Source: Acidobacteriaceae bacterium (GTDB taxonomy: Bacteria; Acidobacteriota; Terriglobia; Terriglobales; Acidobacteriaceae). From it: a DNA stretch of 64,000 nt. The stretch's first letter is position 1. Each line of letters opens with the position of its first letter. Positions 34,301 through 42,815 of the stretch are shown one piece after another. Where the stretch lies: positions 98,379 to 162,378 of the forward strand of contig JASHNW010000004.1 in assembly GCA_030041435.1 (NCBI GenBank), read 5' to 3'. The position numbers were made by a program, and so were the translations under genes. The notes under the pieces were generated by a model. It saw only the letters and a program-made list of their open reading frames with translations, had not been told where the DNA came from and did no database searches.

Positions 34301-36994
34301 GTGTCTGCTTTCTGGAAGTGTGTGCCGATGGTACTCTGCGCCGCGCTGGCGCCGGTGATGTTCGCACAGTCCGCTGCGGCGGCCCATCCCGGCACGCAGA
34401 TCTGGTTCGATCCCTCGCAGCCGATCGACAAGCGGGTGGACGCGCTGGTTTCAGCGATGACGCTCGAGGAGAAAGTCGCGCAGATGGAGAACGACGCGGC
34501 AGCGATTCCGCGGCTGGGCGTGCCTGCTTACAACTATTGGAGCGAGGGCCTGCACGGCATCGCGCGCTCCGGGTATGCGACGCTGTTTCCGCAGGCCATC
34601 GGGCTGGCCGCTACGTGGGATCCAACGCTGCAGGAGAAGGTGGGGACGGTGATCTCCACCGAAGCGCGGGCCAAGTACAACCAGGCGATGCGCGACAACC
34701 TGCACAGCATCTATTACGGGCTGACGATCTGGTCGCCCAACATTAACATTTTTCGCGATCCGCGCTGGGGACGCGGGCAGGAGACGTACGGAGAGGATCC
34801 GTTCCTGACCAGCCGGATGGGTGTAGCGTTCGTGAGCGGGTTGCAGGGCGACAATCCGAAATACTTCCGCACCATCTCCACGCCGAAGCACTACGCAGTA
34901 CACAGCGGGCCGGAGCCGCTGCGGCATGCATTCAACGTCGACGTATCGCCGCACGATCTGGAAGACACGTATCTGCCCGCGTTCCGCGCTACGGTGACGC
35001 AGGGCCATGCCGACTCGGTGATGTGCGCCTACAACGCTATCGACGGCGTGCCCGCCTGCGCGAACAAAATGCTGCTGCAGCATTATCTGCGCGACGACTG
35101 GCATTTCCAGGGATTCGTTACGTCAGACTGCGGGGCGATCTCCGATTTCTTTACGCCGATCGGGCATCATTATTCGCCGGACGCCGCGCACGCCAGCGCT
35201 ACTGCGGTTGAAGCGGGCACGGATACCAGCTGCGGCGACGAGTATCTGGCGCTGGTCGAGGCGGTGCATGACAACCTGATTCCCGAGGCGCAGATCGACA
35301 AGGCGGTGAAGGCGCTGTTCACCGCGCGCATGAAGCTGGGGATGTTCGATCCGCCGGCGGACGTGCCGTACGCGCAGATTCCCTTCTCCGTGGTCGACGC
35401 GCCGGCGCATCGCGCGCTGGCGCTCAAGGCGGCCGAGAAGTCCATCGTGCTGCTGAAGAATGATGGCACGCTGCCGCTGGGGCCGGAGGTGAAGCGGGTC
35501 GCAGTCGTGGGGCCGAACGCGGCGTCGCTGGCCGCCATTGAGGGGAATTACAACGCGATACCGTCGCATCCCTCGCTGCCCGTCGACGGCATCGAGCAGG
35601 CTCTGCGCGGACGGGCGCAGGTGGCGTATGCCGAGGGATCCACGTACGTCGACGATCTGCCGATTCTCGTACCGCGCACGGCGCTGCGTACTGCACAGGG
35701 ATCGCAGGAAGAGGGCCTGAAGGGCGAGTACTTCGCCAACCCCGACTTTTCCGGCGCGCCGGCCTTCACACGAGTCGACAAGCAGATCGATTTCGACTGG
35801 AACGCGGCCAGCCCCGGGCCAGGCATGCCGATCACGGGCTACAGCGTACGCTGGAGCGGATTCTTCGTGCCGCCGGCTCCCGGCACCTACCATCTGACGA
35901 TTCGCCAACCCGGCTGCTGGCGCTGCGGCGACCAGGAAACCTACGATCTGTGGCTCGACGGAAAGAAGATTTACGACAGCAGTGCGCAGCAGGCGGGCAA
36001 CTGGCGCCGGCCGGACAACGGAGCGGTGCTGAGCTTTACCGATACGGCGCCGCACGCGATCCGCATCGATTACGTATTCAAGGCGCCGCGGTTTGGGGCG
36101 GGTCTGACGCTCGAGTGGCAGCCGCCGGCCGAGGCGCTGCGCAACGAGGCTGTGCAGGCTGCGCAGAATGCCGATGTGGTGCTGGCCTTCGTCGGCCTCT
36201 CGCCGAACCTGGAAGGCGAGGAGATGCCGGTGCACGTGGAAGGCTTCAGCGGCGGCGACCGCACCGACATCGATCTGCCGAAGACGCAGCAGGATCTGCT
36301 CGACGCGGTTGCGGCGACCGGGAAGCCGGTGGTGGTGGTGCTGATGAGCGGCAGCTCGGTCGCGATGAACTGGGCGAAGGATCATGCAGCGGCGCTGGTG
36401 GAAGCCTGGTATCCGGGCGAAGCCGGGGGCGAGGCCATCGCGAACATCCTTACCGGGAAGGCCGATCCATCGGGCCGCCTGCCCATCACTTTCTACGCGT
36501 CGGATAGTCAGTTGCCGCCTTTTACGGACTACAGCATGCAGGGCCGCACCTATCGCTATTTCACGGGCGAGCCGCTGTATCCGTTTGGATACGGGCTGAG
36601 CTACACGACGTTCCGCTACGCACGGCTCAGGCTGTCGGCAGATTCGATTGCCGCGGGCCAGCCGCTCGACGCGGAGGTGACGGTGACCAACACGGGCAAT
36701 CGCGCCGGCGACGAAGTGGCGGAGCTGTACCTGATTCCGCCGGCGGGCGAAGGGTATCCGCTGCGGAGCCTCGAAGGCATGCAACGCGTGTGGCTCGCGC
36801 CGCACGCCAGCAGGGTGGTTCACTTCACGCTGACGCCGCGCGAGCTGAGCGAGGTGGACGAGGCGGGACATCGCGCGGTGCGGGCCGGGGAGTATCAGAT
36901 CTATGCCGGGGGCAGTTCTCCTGGGGCGAGCGCCGGAGCTGCGGGGGTTGAGGCGCGCTTCACGATCACCGGAGCGAAGGATCTGCCCGAGTAG
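34301..36994 (+). CDS. GH3 beta-xylosidase/beta-glucosidase with PA14 insert, exported
   Basis: An 897-residue family 3 hydrolase that trims beta-linked xylose or glucose from oligosaccharides. The GTG at 34301 has AAGGAG seven bases upstream; a signal peptide follows. Order: GH3 N-terminal barrel (TPKHYAVHSGPEPLRH; nucleophile Asp276 in FVTSDCGAISDF), alpha/beta domain (KSIVLLKNDGTLPLG), a PA14 domain inserted at about 465-605 (GLKGEYFANPDFSG), return to the alpha/beta domain (VVVLMSGSSVAMNWA; GEAGGEAIANIL), then a fibronectin-III-like C-terminus. The pattern (YWSEGLHGIARSG) favours beta-xylosidase. It closes the xylan-type gene group 110 bp after the mannonate dehydratase-family gene. Confidence 0.92.
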   Translation: MSAFWKCVPMVLCAALAPVMFAQSAAAAHPGTQIWFDPSQPIDKRVDALVSAMTLEEKVAQMENDAAAIPRLGVPAYNYWSEGLHGIARSGYATLFPQAIGLAATWDPTLQEKVGTVISTEARAKYNQAMRDNLHSIYYGLTIWSPNINIFRDPRWGRGQETYGEDPFLTSRMGVAFVSGLQGDNPKYFRTISTPKHYAVHSGPEPLRHAFNVDVSPHDLEDTYLPAFRATVTQGHADSVMCAYNAIDGVPACANKMLLQHYLRDDWHFQGFVTSDCGAISDFFTPIGHHYSPDAAHASATAVEAGTDTSCGDEYLALVEAVHDNLIPEAQIDKAVKALFTARMKLGMFDPPADVPYAQIPFSVVDAPAHRALALKAAEKSIVLLKNDGTLPLGPEVKRVAVVGPNAASLAAIEGNYNAIPSHPSLPVDGIEQALRGRAQVAYAEGSTYVDDLPILVPRTALRTAQGSQEEGLKGEYFANPDFSGAPAFTRVDKQIDFDWNAASPGPGMPITGYSVRWSGFFVPPAPGTYHLTIRQPGCWRCGDQETYDLWLDGKKIYDSSAQQAGNWRRPDNGAVLSFTDTAPHAIRIDYVFKAPRFGAGLTLEWQPPAEALRNEAVQAAQNADVVLAFVGLSPNLEGEEMPVHVEGFSGGDRTDIDLPKTQQDLLDAVAATGKPVVVVLMSGSSVAMNWAKDHAAALVEAWYPGEAGGEAIANILTGKADPSGRLPITFYASDSQLPPFTDYSMQGRTYRYFTGEPLYPFGYGLSYTTFRYARLRLSADSIAAGQPLDAEVTVTNTGNRAGDEVAELYLIPPAGEGYPLRSLEGMQRVWLAPHASRVVHFTLTPRELSEVDEAGHRAVRAGEYQIYAGGSSPGASAGAAGVEARFTITGAKDLPE

Positions 36995-37035
36995 GCCAAA
37001 TCGACAGATGGCTGGTATCGGTCAGGACATCTTTC

Positions 37036-37064
37036 CACCGCAGAGGACGCAGAGAGCGCGGAGG
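37036..37064. repeat. Intergenic purine-rich CGCAGAGG-type repeat
   Basis: The stretch contains CCGCAGAGGACGCAGAGAG followed by CGCGGAGG, an internally repeated CGCAGAG motif. Related CRCAGAGG-type repeats are common between genes in several soil-bacterial phyla; here it lies in the 171-bp gap between two convergent genes. No function is assigned. Confidence 0.45.
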
Positions 37065-37165
37065 GGTTTTCCGGCTGCGCTGGCGCGCTTTTTCAGACAT
37101 CTGCCAGGTGCAGGCAGACAGGGGCGTCCGCGATTTCCCACATCCCAACACCAGGGGCGAAATTT

Positions 37166-38431
37166 TCACCCTGCAGGGTGGTGCTTGCCGCGGAGCGTGC
37201 TTTTGAGCAGGGCAAGCTTGGCGCCCTGTTCGGGGTCGGACTTGAGCTGTGCGAGGCCCGCCTGGACAAAAGCAATCACCACGCCGAGGAACAAGCCGGC
37301 AATGGTGGCGGCGATCACGATCAGGCTCCGCTGGGGGTAGGAGCGGTGATCGGGAACGATGGCCGGATCGACCACCTGGATCACAGCGCCTTCCTTGGCT
37401 TCGTCGAGTTTGGCGATCTCGAACTGGCGCGCCAGGATGTCGAAGATGGTCTCGTAATACTTCACGTCGCGCAGCTTGCGGACGTACTCGAGACCGGCTT
37501 CGGGGACCAGGCCTTTGGGCACGATGAGCGAGTCCGGGTTGGTCTCGGAGCCGCCCAGTTTCGCCAGCTGGGTGCGCAGCGAATCGAGCTCCTGCTGAGC
37601 CTCGACCAGCTGCGCGTTCTCGCCGGTTGCATAGGTGCTCATGGCCTGGATCTGCACTTCCTTGGCGGCAATCTGGGCGCGCAGGGAGGCAGCGGACTCA
37701 ATGAGGGCGCGCGCCTGGCTGTCGAGCTGGATGAGCCCGGTGCTCTGCTCGGTCTGCTTCAGCGCCTCTTCGGCATTGGCCAGGTTGTCTTTGGCCTGGA
37801 TGAGCTGTTTCTCGAAGAAGAGGCGGCGCTGCGACGCCTCGGTGATGGCGAGGCTCTCGGACAGTTTGCGAAACGCGTCGACATAGCCATTGGCCATGGC
37901 CGCCGCGCGCCTGGGGTCGGGATCCTCGACGGAGACGCGAATCATGCCGTCTTTGTTGTCCCCGTCGACGGTGGCATTGTGCTCAAAGTCTTTGCGGGCC
38001 TTGGACACCAGAGACACGTGGTATTCCTGCTGCAGGCCGAAATCTTTGACCATGGCATCTTCCACGGTGTCGCTCTTCAGCATGCCGACGTACATGTCGT
38101 TGGGGTTCTTGAGGCTGAGGCCGCCGCCGGTGGCCAGCCCGGCGAGCGGGCTCAGACTGCCCAGCTGTGCGGCAATGGCCGTGCCGAGCGAGGAGTTCTG
38201 CTGGGGGGGCAAAATGAGGGCGGTTGCGGTGTAGCGCTTGGTGGTGAGGAAAGAGAAGACGACAGCGCCAAGGGCGCAGACCGCGGTCACGATGAGGATG
38301 AGGCGCCTGCGTTCGGCGAGCACGATGAGCAGGTCGAGCAGGGACAGCTCGTTTTCCTGCGGCGGCTGGGGCGGCACGCGGGGAGAGCCGGTGGCTGGCT
38401 TCAGTTCCGGATAGGTCGATTCTATTGACAT
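37166..38431 (-). CDS. Wzz/GumC-type polysaccharide chain-length protein
   Basis: A 421-residue polysaccharide co-polymerase of the inner membrane. A proline-rich N-terminus (PRVPPQPPQENELSLLDLL) leads to a first membrane segment (LILIVTAVCALGAVVFSFL, about 43-63), then a periplasmic Wzz domain with long coiled-coil helices (about 185-290; KQLIQAKDNLANAEEALKQT), and a second membrane segment (LIVIAATIAGLFLGVVIAFV, about 370-395). There is no C-terminal tyrosine kinase domain, so any kinase must be separate. It lies 72 bp after the Wza-like gene on the same strand. Confidence 0.9.
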   Translation of the reverse strand: MSIESTYPELKPATGSPRVPPQPPQENELSLLDLLIVLAERRRLILIVTAVCALGAVVFSFLTTKRYTATALILPPQQNSSLGTAIAAQLGSLSPLAGLATGGGLSLKNPNDMYVGMLKSDTVEDAMVKDFGLQQEYHVSLVSKARKDFEHNATVDGDNKDGMIRVSVEDPDPRRAAAMANGYVDAFRKLSESLAITEASQRRLFFEKQLIQAKDNLANAEEALKQTEQSTGLIQLDSQARALIESAASLRAQIAAKEVQIQAMSTYATGENAQLVEAQQELDSLRTQLAKLGGSETNPDSLIVPKGLVPEAGLEYVRKLRDVKYYETIFDILARQFEIAKLDEAKEGAVIQVVDPAIVPDHRSYPQRSLIVIAATIAGLFLGVVIAFVQAGLAQLKSDPEQGAKLALLKSTLRGKHHPAG

Positions 38432-38503
38432 TTGGCTTCCACGCCGATGACCACGGTGCGCGCCATGGCGGTATCTTACAGGCGCAGGGCGGTCGCCGGC
38501 AGC

Positions 38504-41209
38504 TTACTGAATCACGCTCAGGGCGGCCGCGCCCAGGGCGAACTGCGAGAACAACTGGGACCAGTCAAGGAACCCGCGCAGAGCCGACGGCCTGAAGCTC
38601 TTCTCCGGCACGACAATGGTATCGCCGGGATCCATGCGCAGGCGATAGAACTCGTCACCCCAGATTCCGCTGGCAGCGGAGCGGCTGACCACGGAGCCGT
38701 CGGCGCGAATGATGAAGACGTCCTTGCGGTCGGCGTCGCGATTGGGCCCGCCGGCGAGGTGCAGATAATCGCCGGCTCGTCTGGTCGTCACGTAGAGAAA
38801 AGAATTCTGGTCGTAAACTGCGCCGACCACGTTGACGCTGGCGGGAATGGGGGGCACGACGAAGCGATCGCCGTCCTCCAGGGTGATATCGGGAAGGGCA
38901 TCGATTCCGGAGCTGCCGGGCTGGAGCTCGAGGACGATGCGGCCGGTTGCGCGCATCTGGCGCAGGCGGGCCAGCATGGACTGTTCGCTGGTCTGCGCGG
39001 CGGCTCCGCTGGCCAGGTCCTGGGCCGAGGCCACGGCGGAGGAGGCCAGCGCCAGGTTGCCGCGTTCCATCTGCATTTCCAGGGTCTGGATGTATTCGTC
39101 CATGCGTCTTTGCTGCACGACGCGGGTGGACTCGCGCGTGAATTCGGAGCCGTAGAGATACGCGTTGGAGGTAAATCCGCCGGCGCGCCGGACCAGGTCG
39201 CGGAGGGTTTCGCCGGGCGTTGCGGTGTAGACTCCGGCGCGGACAAATTCGCCGTCGAGCCGTACGAACTTCGTCTGCTCCTGAATCGGCACGTGGATGT
39301 CATCCTGGGAGAAGACGGTGACTACATCGCCGGGGTTCAGTTCGAGATCCTGAGAGGCATCGTGCTGCAGCACCAGCTTGCCCAGATCGAAGGGAACCAG
39401 GACCGTCTTCAGGGTGTCCGGGTCCTGGCGTTCGATGACCGCGTAGTTCCAGTCGATCTCCGGAGCAACCTGGCCGACGGTGGTTCGCTGCGGGCGTTGC
39501 GGCTGCCGTTGCGTGAGCAGTCCGTATTGCTGGCTGTTGGCCAGGGTGCTGGAGTTGGTCTGATTCGCTGCGCCCTGACCGGGGAACTGTCCCGCAGCCT
39601 GGGCCGCGGCGAGGGCGGACATGTTGCCCTGCATTTCCTGCGGAACCTGAGCGCCGTTGGTGTAGTCCTGGCCGTTATCGGTCTGATCGGTTCCCACGTA
39701 GTTCGGATTGGACTGGTCCGGCGCGGATGTGCTGCCGGACGTCATGGGTGCTCCCTGCATCGCGCCGGGCGTGGTGGTGTTCTGCCCGAGGAACTGGCTG
39801 CGCGGCAGTTCCACCGGCCCGGAAGGCTGCACCAGGCGGGGGAAGTTCTCCAGGGGCTCAAACTCGGGCGCCGGCAAACCGAGCTGGGCGCGCTTCCACC
39901 AGTAATTGCGCGTGATGAGGGACTGCTTGTCGGGAATGAGATCGCTGAGCCGCATGCCGGGATGCCAGGCGAAGCGCCCTGGGTTGGCGATGTTGCCGCG
40001 CAGGATCACGGTCTTCTGATATTTGGGAAGAATGGAGAGGACCTGGACCAGGTCGCCGTCGGCCAGAGGCGTTGCCAGGCCGGCCGCGTCGTAGGCGATC
40101 TCCATGGCGTAGCGGTCGGCGTGGTCGGCGATGCGCTCGATGGAGACGCGCGCTCCGGCGGCCACCGCGGAGACGCCGCCGGCATCCTCAAGAGCGGCGG
40201 CCAGAGACTCGCCTGTGCGCAACTCGTAGATGGCCGGATTCTTCACGCTGCCGGTAATGGCGACTTGCGGTCCCACGGGTGGGATGTAGATTACGTCGCC
40301 GGACTGCAGCGTGGCATCTTTTGTCTTATCGCCGCGGATGAGCAGAGAGTAAAGATCGAAGTCGGTCACCACGGTTCCGCCGCGGCGGAGTTCGATGTGC
40401 CGCAACGAGCCGGTGGGCGAGGGGCCCCCGCTCGAAAACAGGGCATCCACGAGCGTGCTCAGCGAGCTGACCGTGTAGACCCCCGGCCGCCGCGCCTGGC
40501 CGGAGACATAGACCTGGATGGCGCGAATCTGTCCCACTTCCGCAGCCAGGTCGAAGTTTTTGTAGACGCGCGCGATGGCTGCGCGCAGGTGCTCATCGAG
40601 GGCCGAATACGGAATGTCTGCGACGTGAACCTGGCCGATCTGCGGGAGGTAAACGTCGCCGGAACGGTCGACGCGGACATCGGCGCGGAAGTTCACCTGG
40701 CCCCAGACGCGCAGACGCAGCTCATCGCCGGGCCCGATGGTGTAGTCAGGCGGCACCGGCGTCAGGTCCAGCGGCGCGAATGTGGAAGGAACCTCGCGAA
40801 ATAGCGCGGCGCCGTAGATGGGCAGGACCTCACCCGTGGTGGAGGCCACGAATTTCTGGAATTCGGAGAGCGGCTCGGGGGGCCAGGGGCGCCGGGTGAG
40901 GTTGCGCAGCGCGTTCTGCCGCGCCAGCAATTCGGTGTCGGTGTAAGTAAAATTTTGCGGTTGCTGATTCGCGAAATTGCCGGTTTGCCCTGAGGGGTAT
41001 CCAGGGTATAACGGGCTGGTTCCGTTGTTCAGCGTGCCGGCGCACTGGGCCGACAGCGCCTCGAGGGGATCGGTGCAGTCGACAGGGATGCTCTGATTCG
41101 AAGTCTGACTCTGCGGGATGCCGGTCTGATTGTCCTGCTCCTGGGCCGGCGCATGCACAGCCGCGGCAAACAGCGCTGTTAACAGAAGGGGCGCGAATTC
41201 TCTCTTCAT
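38504..41209 (-). CDS. Large SLBB-domain polysaccharide export protein (Wza-like)
   Basis: A 901-residue exporter, more than twice the length of Wza. The ATG at 41209 gives MKREFAPLLLTALFAAAVHA, a signal peptide with no lipobox Cys, unlike classical Wza lipoproteins. A Poly_export domain (PDYTIGPGDELRLRVWGQVN) is followed by several SLBB domains (IQVYVSGQARRPGVYTV; VAITGSVKNPAIYEL; VILRGNIANPGRFAW; VRLDGEFVRAGVYTA; VNVVGAVYDQNSFLY). A Gln/Asn/Ser/Thr-rich low-complexity stretch of about 110 residues sits between the third and fourth. The C-terminus (LSVIQ) follows an amphipathic segment. It should form or line the outer-membrane polysaccharide channel. Confidence 0.9.
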   Translation of the reverse strand: MKREFAPLLLTALFAAAVHAPAQEQDNQTGIPQSQTSNQSIPVDCTDPLEALSAQCAGTLNNGTSPLYPGYPSGQTGNFANQQPQNFTYTDTELLARQNALRNLTRRPWPPEPLSEFQKFVASTTGEVLPIYGAALFREVPSTFAPLDLTPVPPDYTIGPGDELRLRVWGQVNFRADVRVDRSGDVYLPQIGQVHVADIPYSALDEHLRAAIARVYKNFDLAAEVGQIRAIQVYVSGQARRPGVYTVSSLSTLVDALFSSGGPSPTGSLRHIELRRGGTVVTDFDLYSLLIRGDKTKDATLQSGDVIYIPPVGPQVAITGSVKNPAIYELRTGESLAAALEDAGGVSAVAAGARVSIERIADHADRYAMEIAYDAAGLATPLADGDLVQVLSILPKYQKTVILRGNIANPGRFAWHPGMRLSDLIPDKQSLITRNYWWKRAQLGLPAPEFEPLENFPRLVQPSGPVELPRSQFLGQNTTTPGAMQGAPMTSGSTSAPDQSNPNYVGTDQTDNGQDYTNGAQVPQEMQGNMSALAAAQAAGQFPGQGAANQTNSSTLANSQQYGLLTQRQPQRPQRTTVGQVAPEIDWNYAVIERQDPDTLKTVLVPFDLGKLVLQHDASQDLELNPGDVVTVFSQDDIHVPIQEQTKFVRLDGEFVRAGVYTATPGETLRDLVRRAGGFTSNAYLYGSEFTRESTRVVQQRRMDEYIQTLEMQMERGNLALASSAVASAQDLASGAAAQTSEQSMLARLRQMRATGRIVLELQPGSSGIDALPDITLEDGDRFVVPPIPASVNVVGAVYDQNSFLYVTTRRAGDYLHLAGGPNRDADRKDVFIIRADGSVVSRSAASGIWGDEFYRLRMDPGDTIVVPEKSFRPSALRGFLDWSQLFSQFALGAAALSVIQ

Positions 41210-41466
41210 ACCATGGCGCTGCGCGACGCGGCGAGCGGGCCTAACCATGCCGCGGCAACAATCATCCCTCAAACGGCGGGCCGTTCCTGAGGCTTGAGTT
41301 TAACACGCGAGGCCTCTCTGCCCTTGCCGCATGAGTCATTTCTGGTGCGGCTCACTTTTCGCGCAATGTGCAGGAAGAGATAAAGAAGTGACAAATACGC
41401 GAATTATTATTTGGCCGGACTTTCCATCTCCAGGTATACTTCAATACAGATCCACGCAAGACTGCA

Positions 41467-41491
41467 TATTACTGCCCAGTAATAAATTACT
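41467..41491 (+). promoter_or_regulatory. Three alternating ATTACT half-sites before the sugar transferase gene
   Basis: TATTACTG-CC-CAGTAATA (41467-41484) is a perfect 8-bp inverted repeat. It overlaps a second one, AGTAAT-AA-ATTACT (41478-41491). The array ends five bases before the ATG at 41497 and stands out in an A+T-rich patch of a G+C-rich genome. It is a likely regulator-binding site, and would block ribosome or polymerase access. Confidence 0.6.
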
Positions 41492-41496
41492 CCGGT

Positions 41497-42486
41497 ATGG
41501 GATACGAATTTCCCGGAGAAGCACCGCCAAACTTTCCAGATTCTGCGTACGTTAACAATTCCAGTCGCAGTGTGATGGGTAGGATGGGTTCGCTATCATT
41601 CGAAAACATAATTTCTTCTGAGGCCGAAGAACGCGCAGAGGCGTCGCATCGTCTCGGAGCCGGCATCAATGGCAGGCGCTCGTCCGCTCCGCGCAGCGAA
41701 CGGGTGCGCGGCATAGCAGCATCGGCACGCACGTACAGCGAGGCCAGCGCGTGGGCGCTGTCGGGAACACGGCGAGCACTGGATTTCATCGCTGCTCTGA
41801 CGGCCCTGATTGTTCTGCTGCCGCTGATGCTTCTGGCTGCGGTGCTGGTGCGCTTTGGCTCGTCCGGCCCGGTGTTCTTCCGGCAGCGGCGCATGGGACG
41901 CAACGGCAGGCAGTTTACTCTCTACAAATTCCGATCCATGCGACCCGCCGAGGACAGCGGCTGCTGCATCACCGTGGTGGGCGACACGCGCATCACGGCG
42001 GTGGGCGCATTTCTGCGCCGCTACAAGCTCGACGAGCTTCCGCAATTCTGGAATGTGCTGCGCGGCGATATGGGTTTGGTGGGTCCGCGTCCCAAACTGC
42101 CGCATCACGAGGCGCTGCACATGACCAGCCGCCCGGGCATCACCGGAGTGGCAACGCTGGCGTTTTCAAGGGAAGAGGAATTCCTGTCGGCGATTCCGGA
42201 TCATGAGCTCGAAGCCTTTTACGAGGTCTTCGTGAAGCCGGCGAAAGCCAGGCTGGATCTGGAATACATGCGGACGGCGACCTTTTCGAGCGACCTGAAC
42301 GTGCTGTGGCGGACGGTCTGCTCCTGTCTGTTTTCCGCGGAGGAGACGAACGGGCTGCCGGCGGAGATGATGGCGAAGCATGCCGAGGCCTGCCGGGTCC
42401 GGGAGAGGAACGCGGCCGCGGTGCAGCATGTTCGTCCCATCCCTGAAGCTACCGTGCGCGCTGCGAGCCTGAGCTCCGAGATTTAG
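41497..42486 (+). CDS. Initiating sugar-phosphate transferase (bacterial sugar transferase)
   Basis: A 329-residue polyprenol-phosphate sugar transferase of the WcaJ/RfbP C-terminal type, which attaches the first sugar-1-phosphate to undecaprenyl phosphate. The N-terminal 90 residues are polar and unconserved. One membrane segment (FIAALTALIVLLPLMLLAAVLV) precedes the catalytic region: GPVFFRQRRMGRNGRQFTLY, KFRSM, RRYKLDELPQFWNVLRGDMG, LVGPRPKLP. It lacks the four extra membrane spans of long PHPTs. The C-terminal 60 residues are a non-conserved extension. The start is uncertain because no clear ribosome site precedes 41497; ATGs at 41575 and 41584 also exist. It diverges from the Wza-like gene by 287 bp. 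Confidence 0.88.
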   Translation: MGYEFPGEAPPNFPDSAYVNNSSRSVMGRMGSLSFENIISSEAEERAEASHRLGAGINGRRSSAPRSERVRGIAASARTYSEASAWALSGTRRALDFIAALTALIVLLPLMLLAAVLVRFGSSGPVFFRQRRMGRNGRQFTLYKFRSMRPAEDSGCCITVVGDTRITAVGAFLRRYKLDELPQFWNVLRGDMGLVGPRPKLPHHEALHMTSRPGITGVATLAFSREEEFLSAIPDHELEAFYEVFVKPAKARLDLEYMRTATFSSDLNVLWRTVCSCLFSAEETNGLPAEMMAKHAEACRVRERNAAAVQHVRPIPEATVRAASLSSEI

Positions 42487-42815
42487 AGCCTGCTGACAGG
42501 CCCCAGGCTCGGGCCGCAGCGCGGCGCGTTCGATCCTCTGATCCTCCGATCCGAACGATCTGGTGCGCAACGGGAGCCGGCACGGCTCCTCGCAGGGCTG
42601 CGCCCGGGCGGCAGAATTGTGCCCGGATTCGCGGCGGAGGCCTTCCCGCTTTGGAACTCCGTTCCCTTTCTGGTACGACGGGCACGCCATCCTGACAAAA
42701 GTAACCTGCTGTCTTAGCAGCGCCCCCGGAATAATCGAGCTGTTCCGACCAACGAGATTTTGCGCCTGCCCGGCCGGCAGAGGCCGGGCAGACGCGCCCG
42801 CAAAGGAAACCGCTC
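42487..42815. other. Intergenic stretch with no convincing gene
   Basis: About 330 bp between the sugar transferase and the large propeller protein. It holds short hairpins (GCCTG/CAGGC near 42487-42502; GGAAC/GTTCC near 42653-42666) and a GATCC-repeated patch near 42530-42552. Open frames on both strands are compositionally Arg/Ala/Pro-rich and look like chance. No clear promoter consensus was found. Confidence 0.5.

Noticed and set aside
37161..37180. CACCCTGCAGGGTG palindrome at the end of the Wzz-like gene
   Set aside because: It includes the stop codon and the last coding bases; with no T run and no second copy it is not supported as a terminator or operator.
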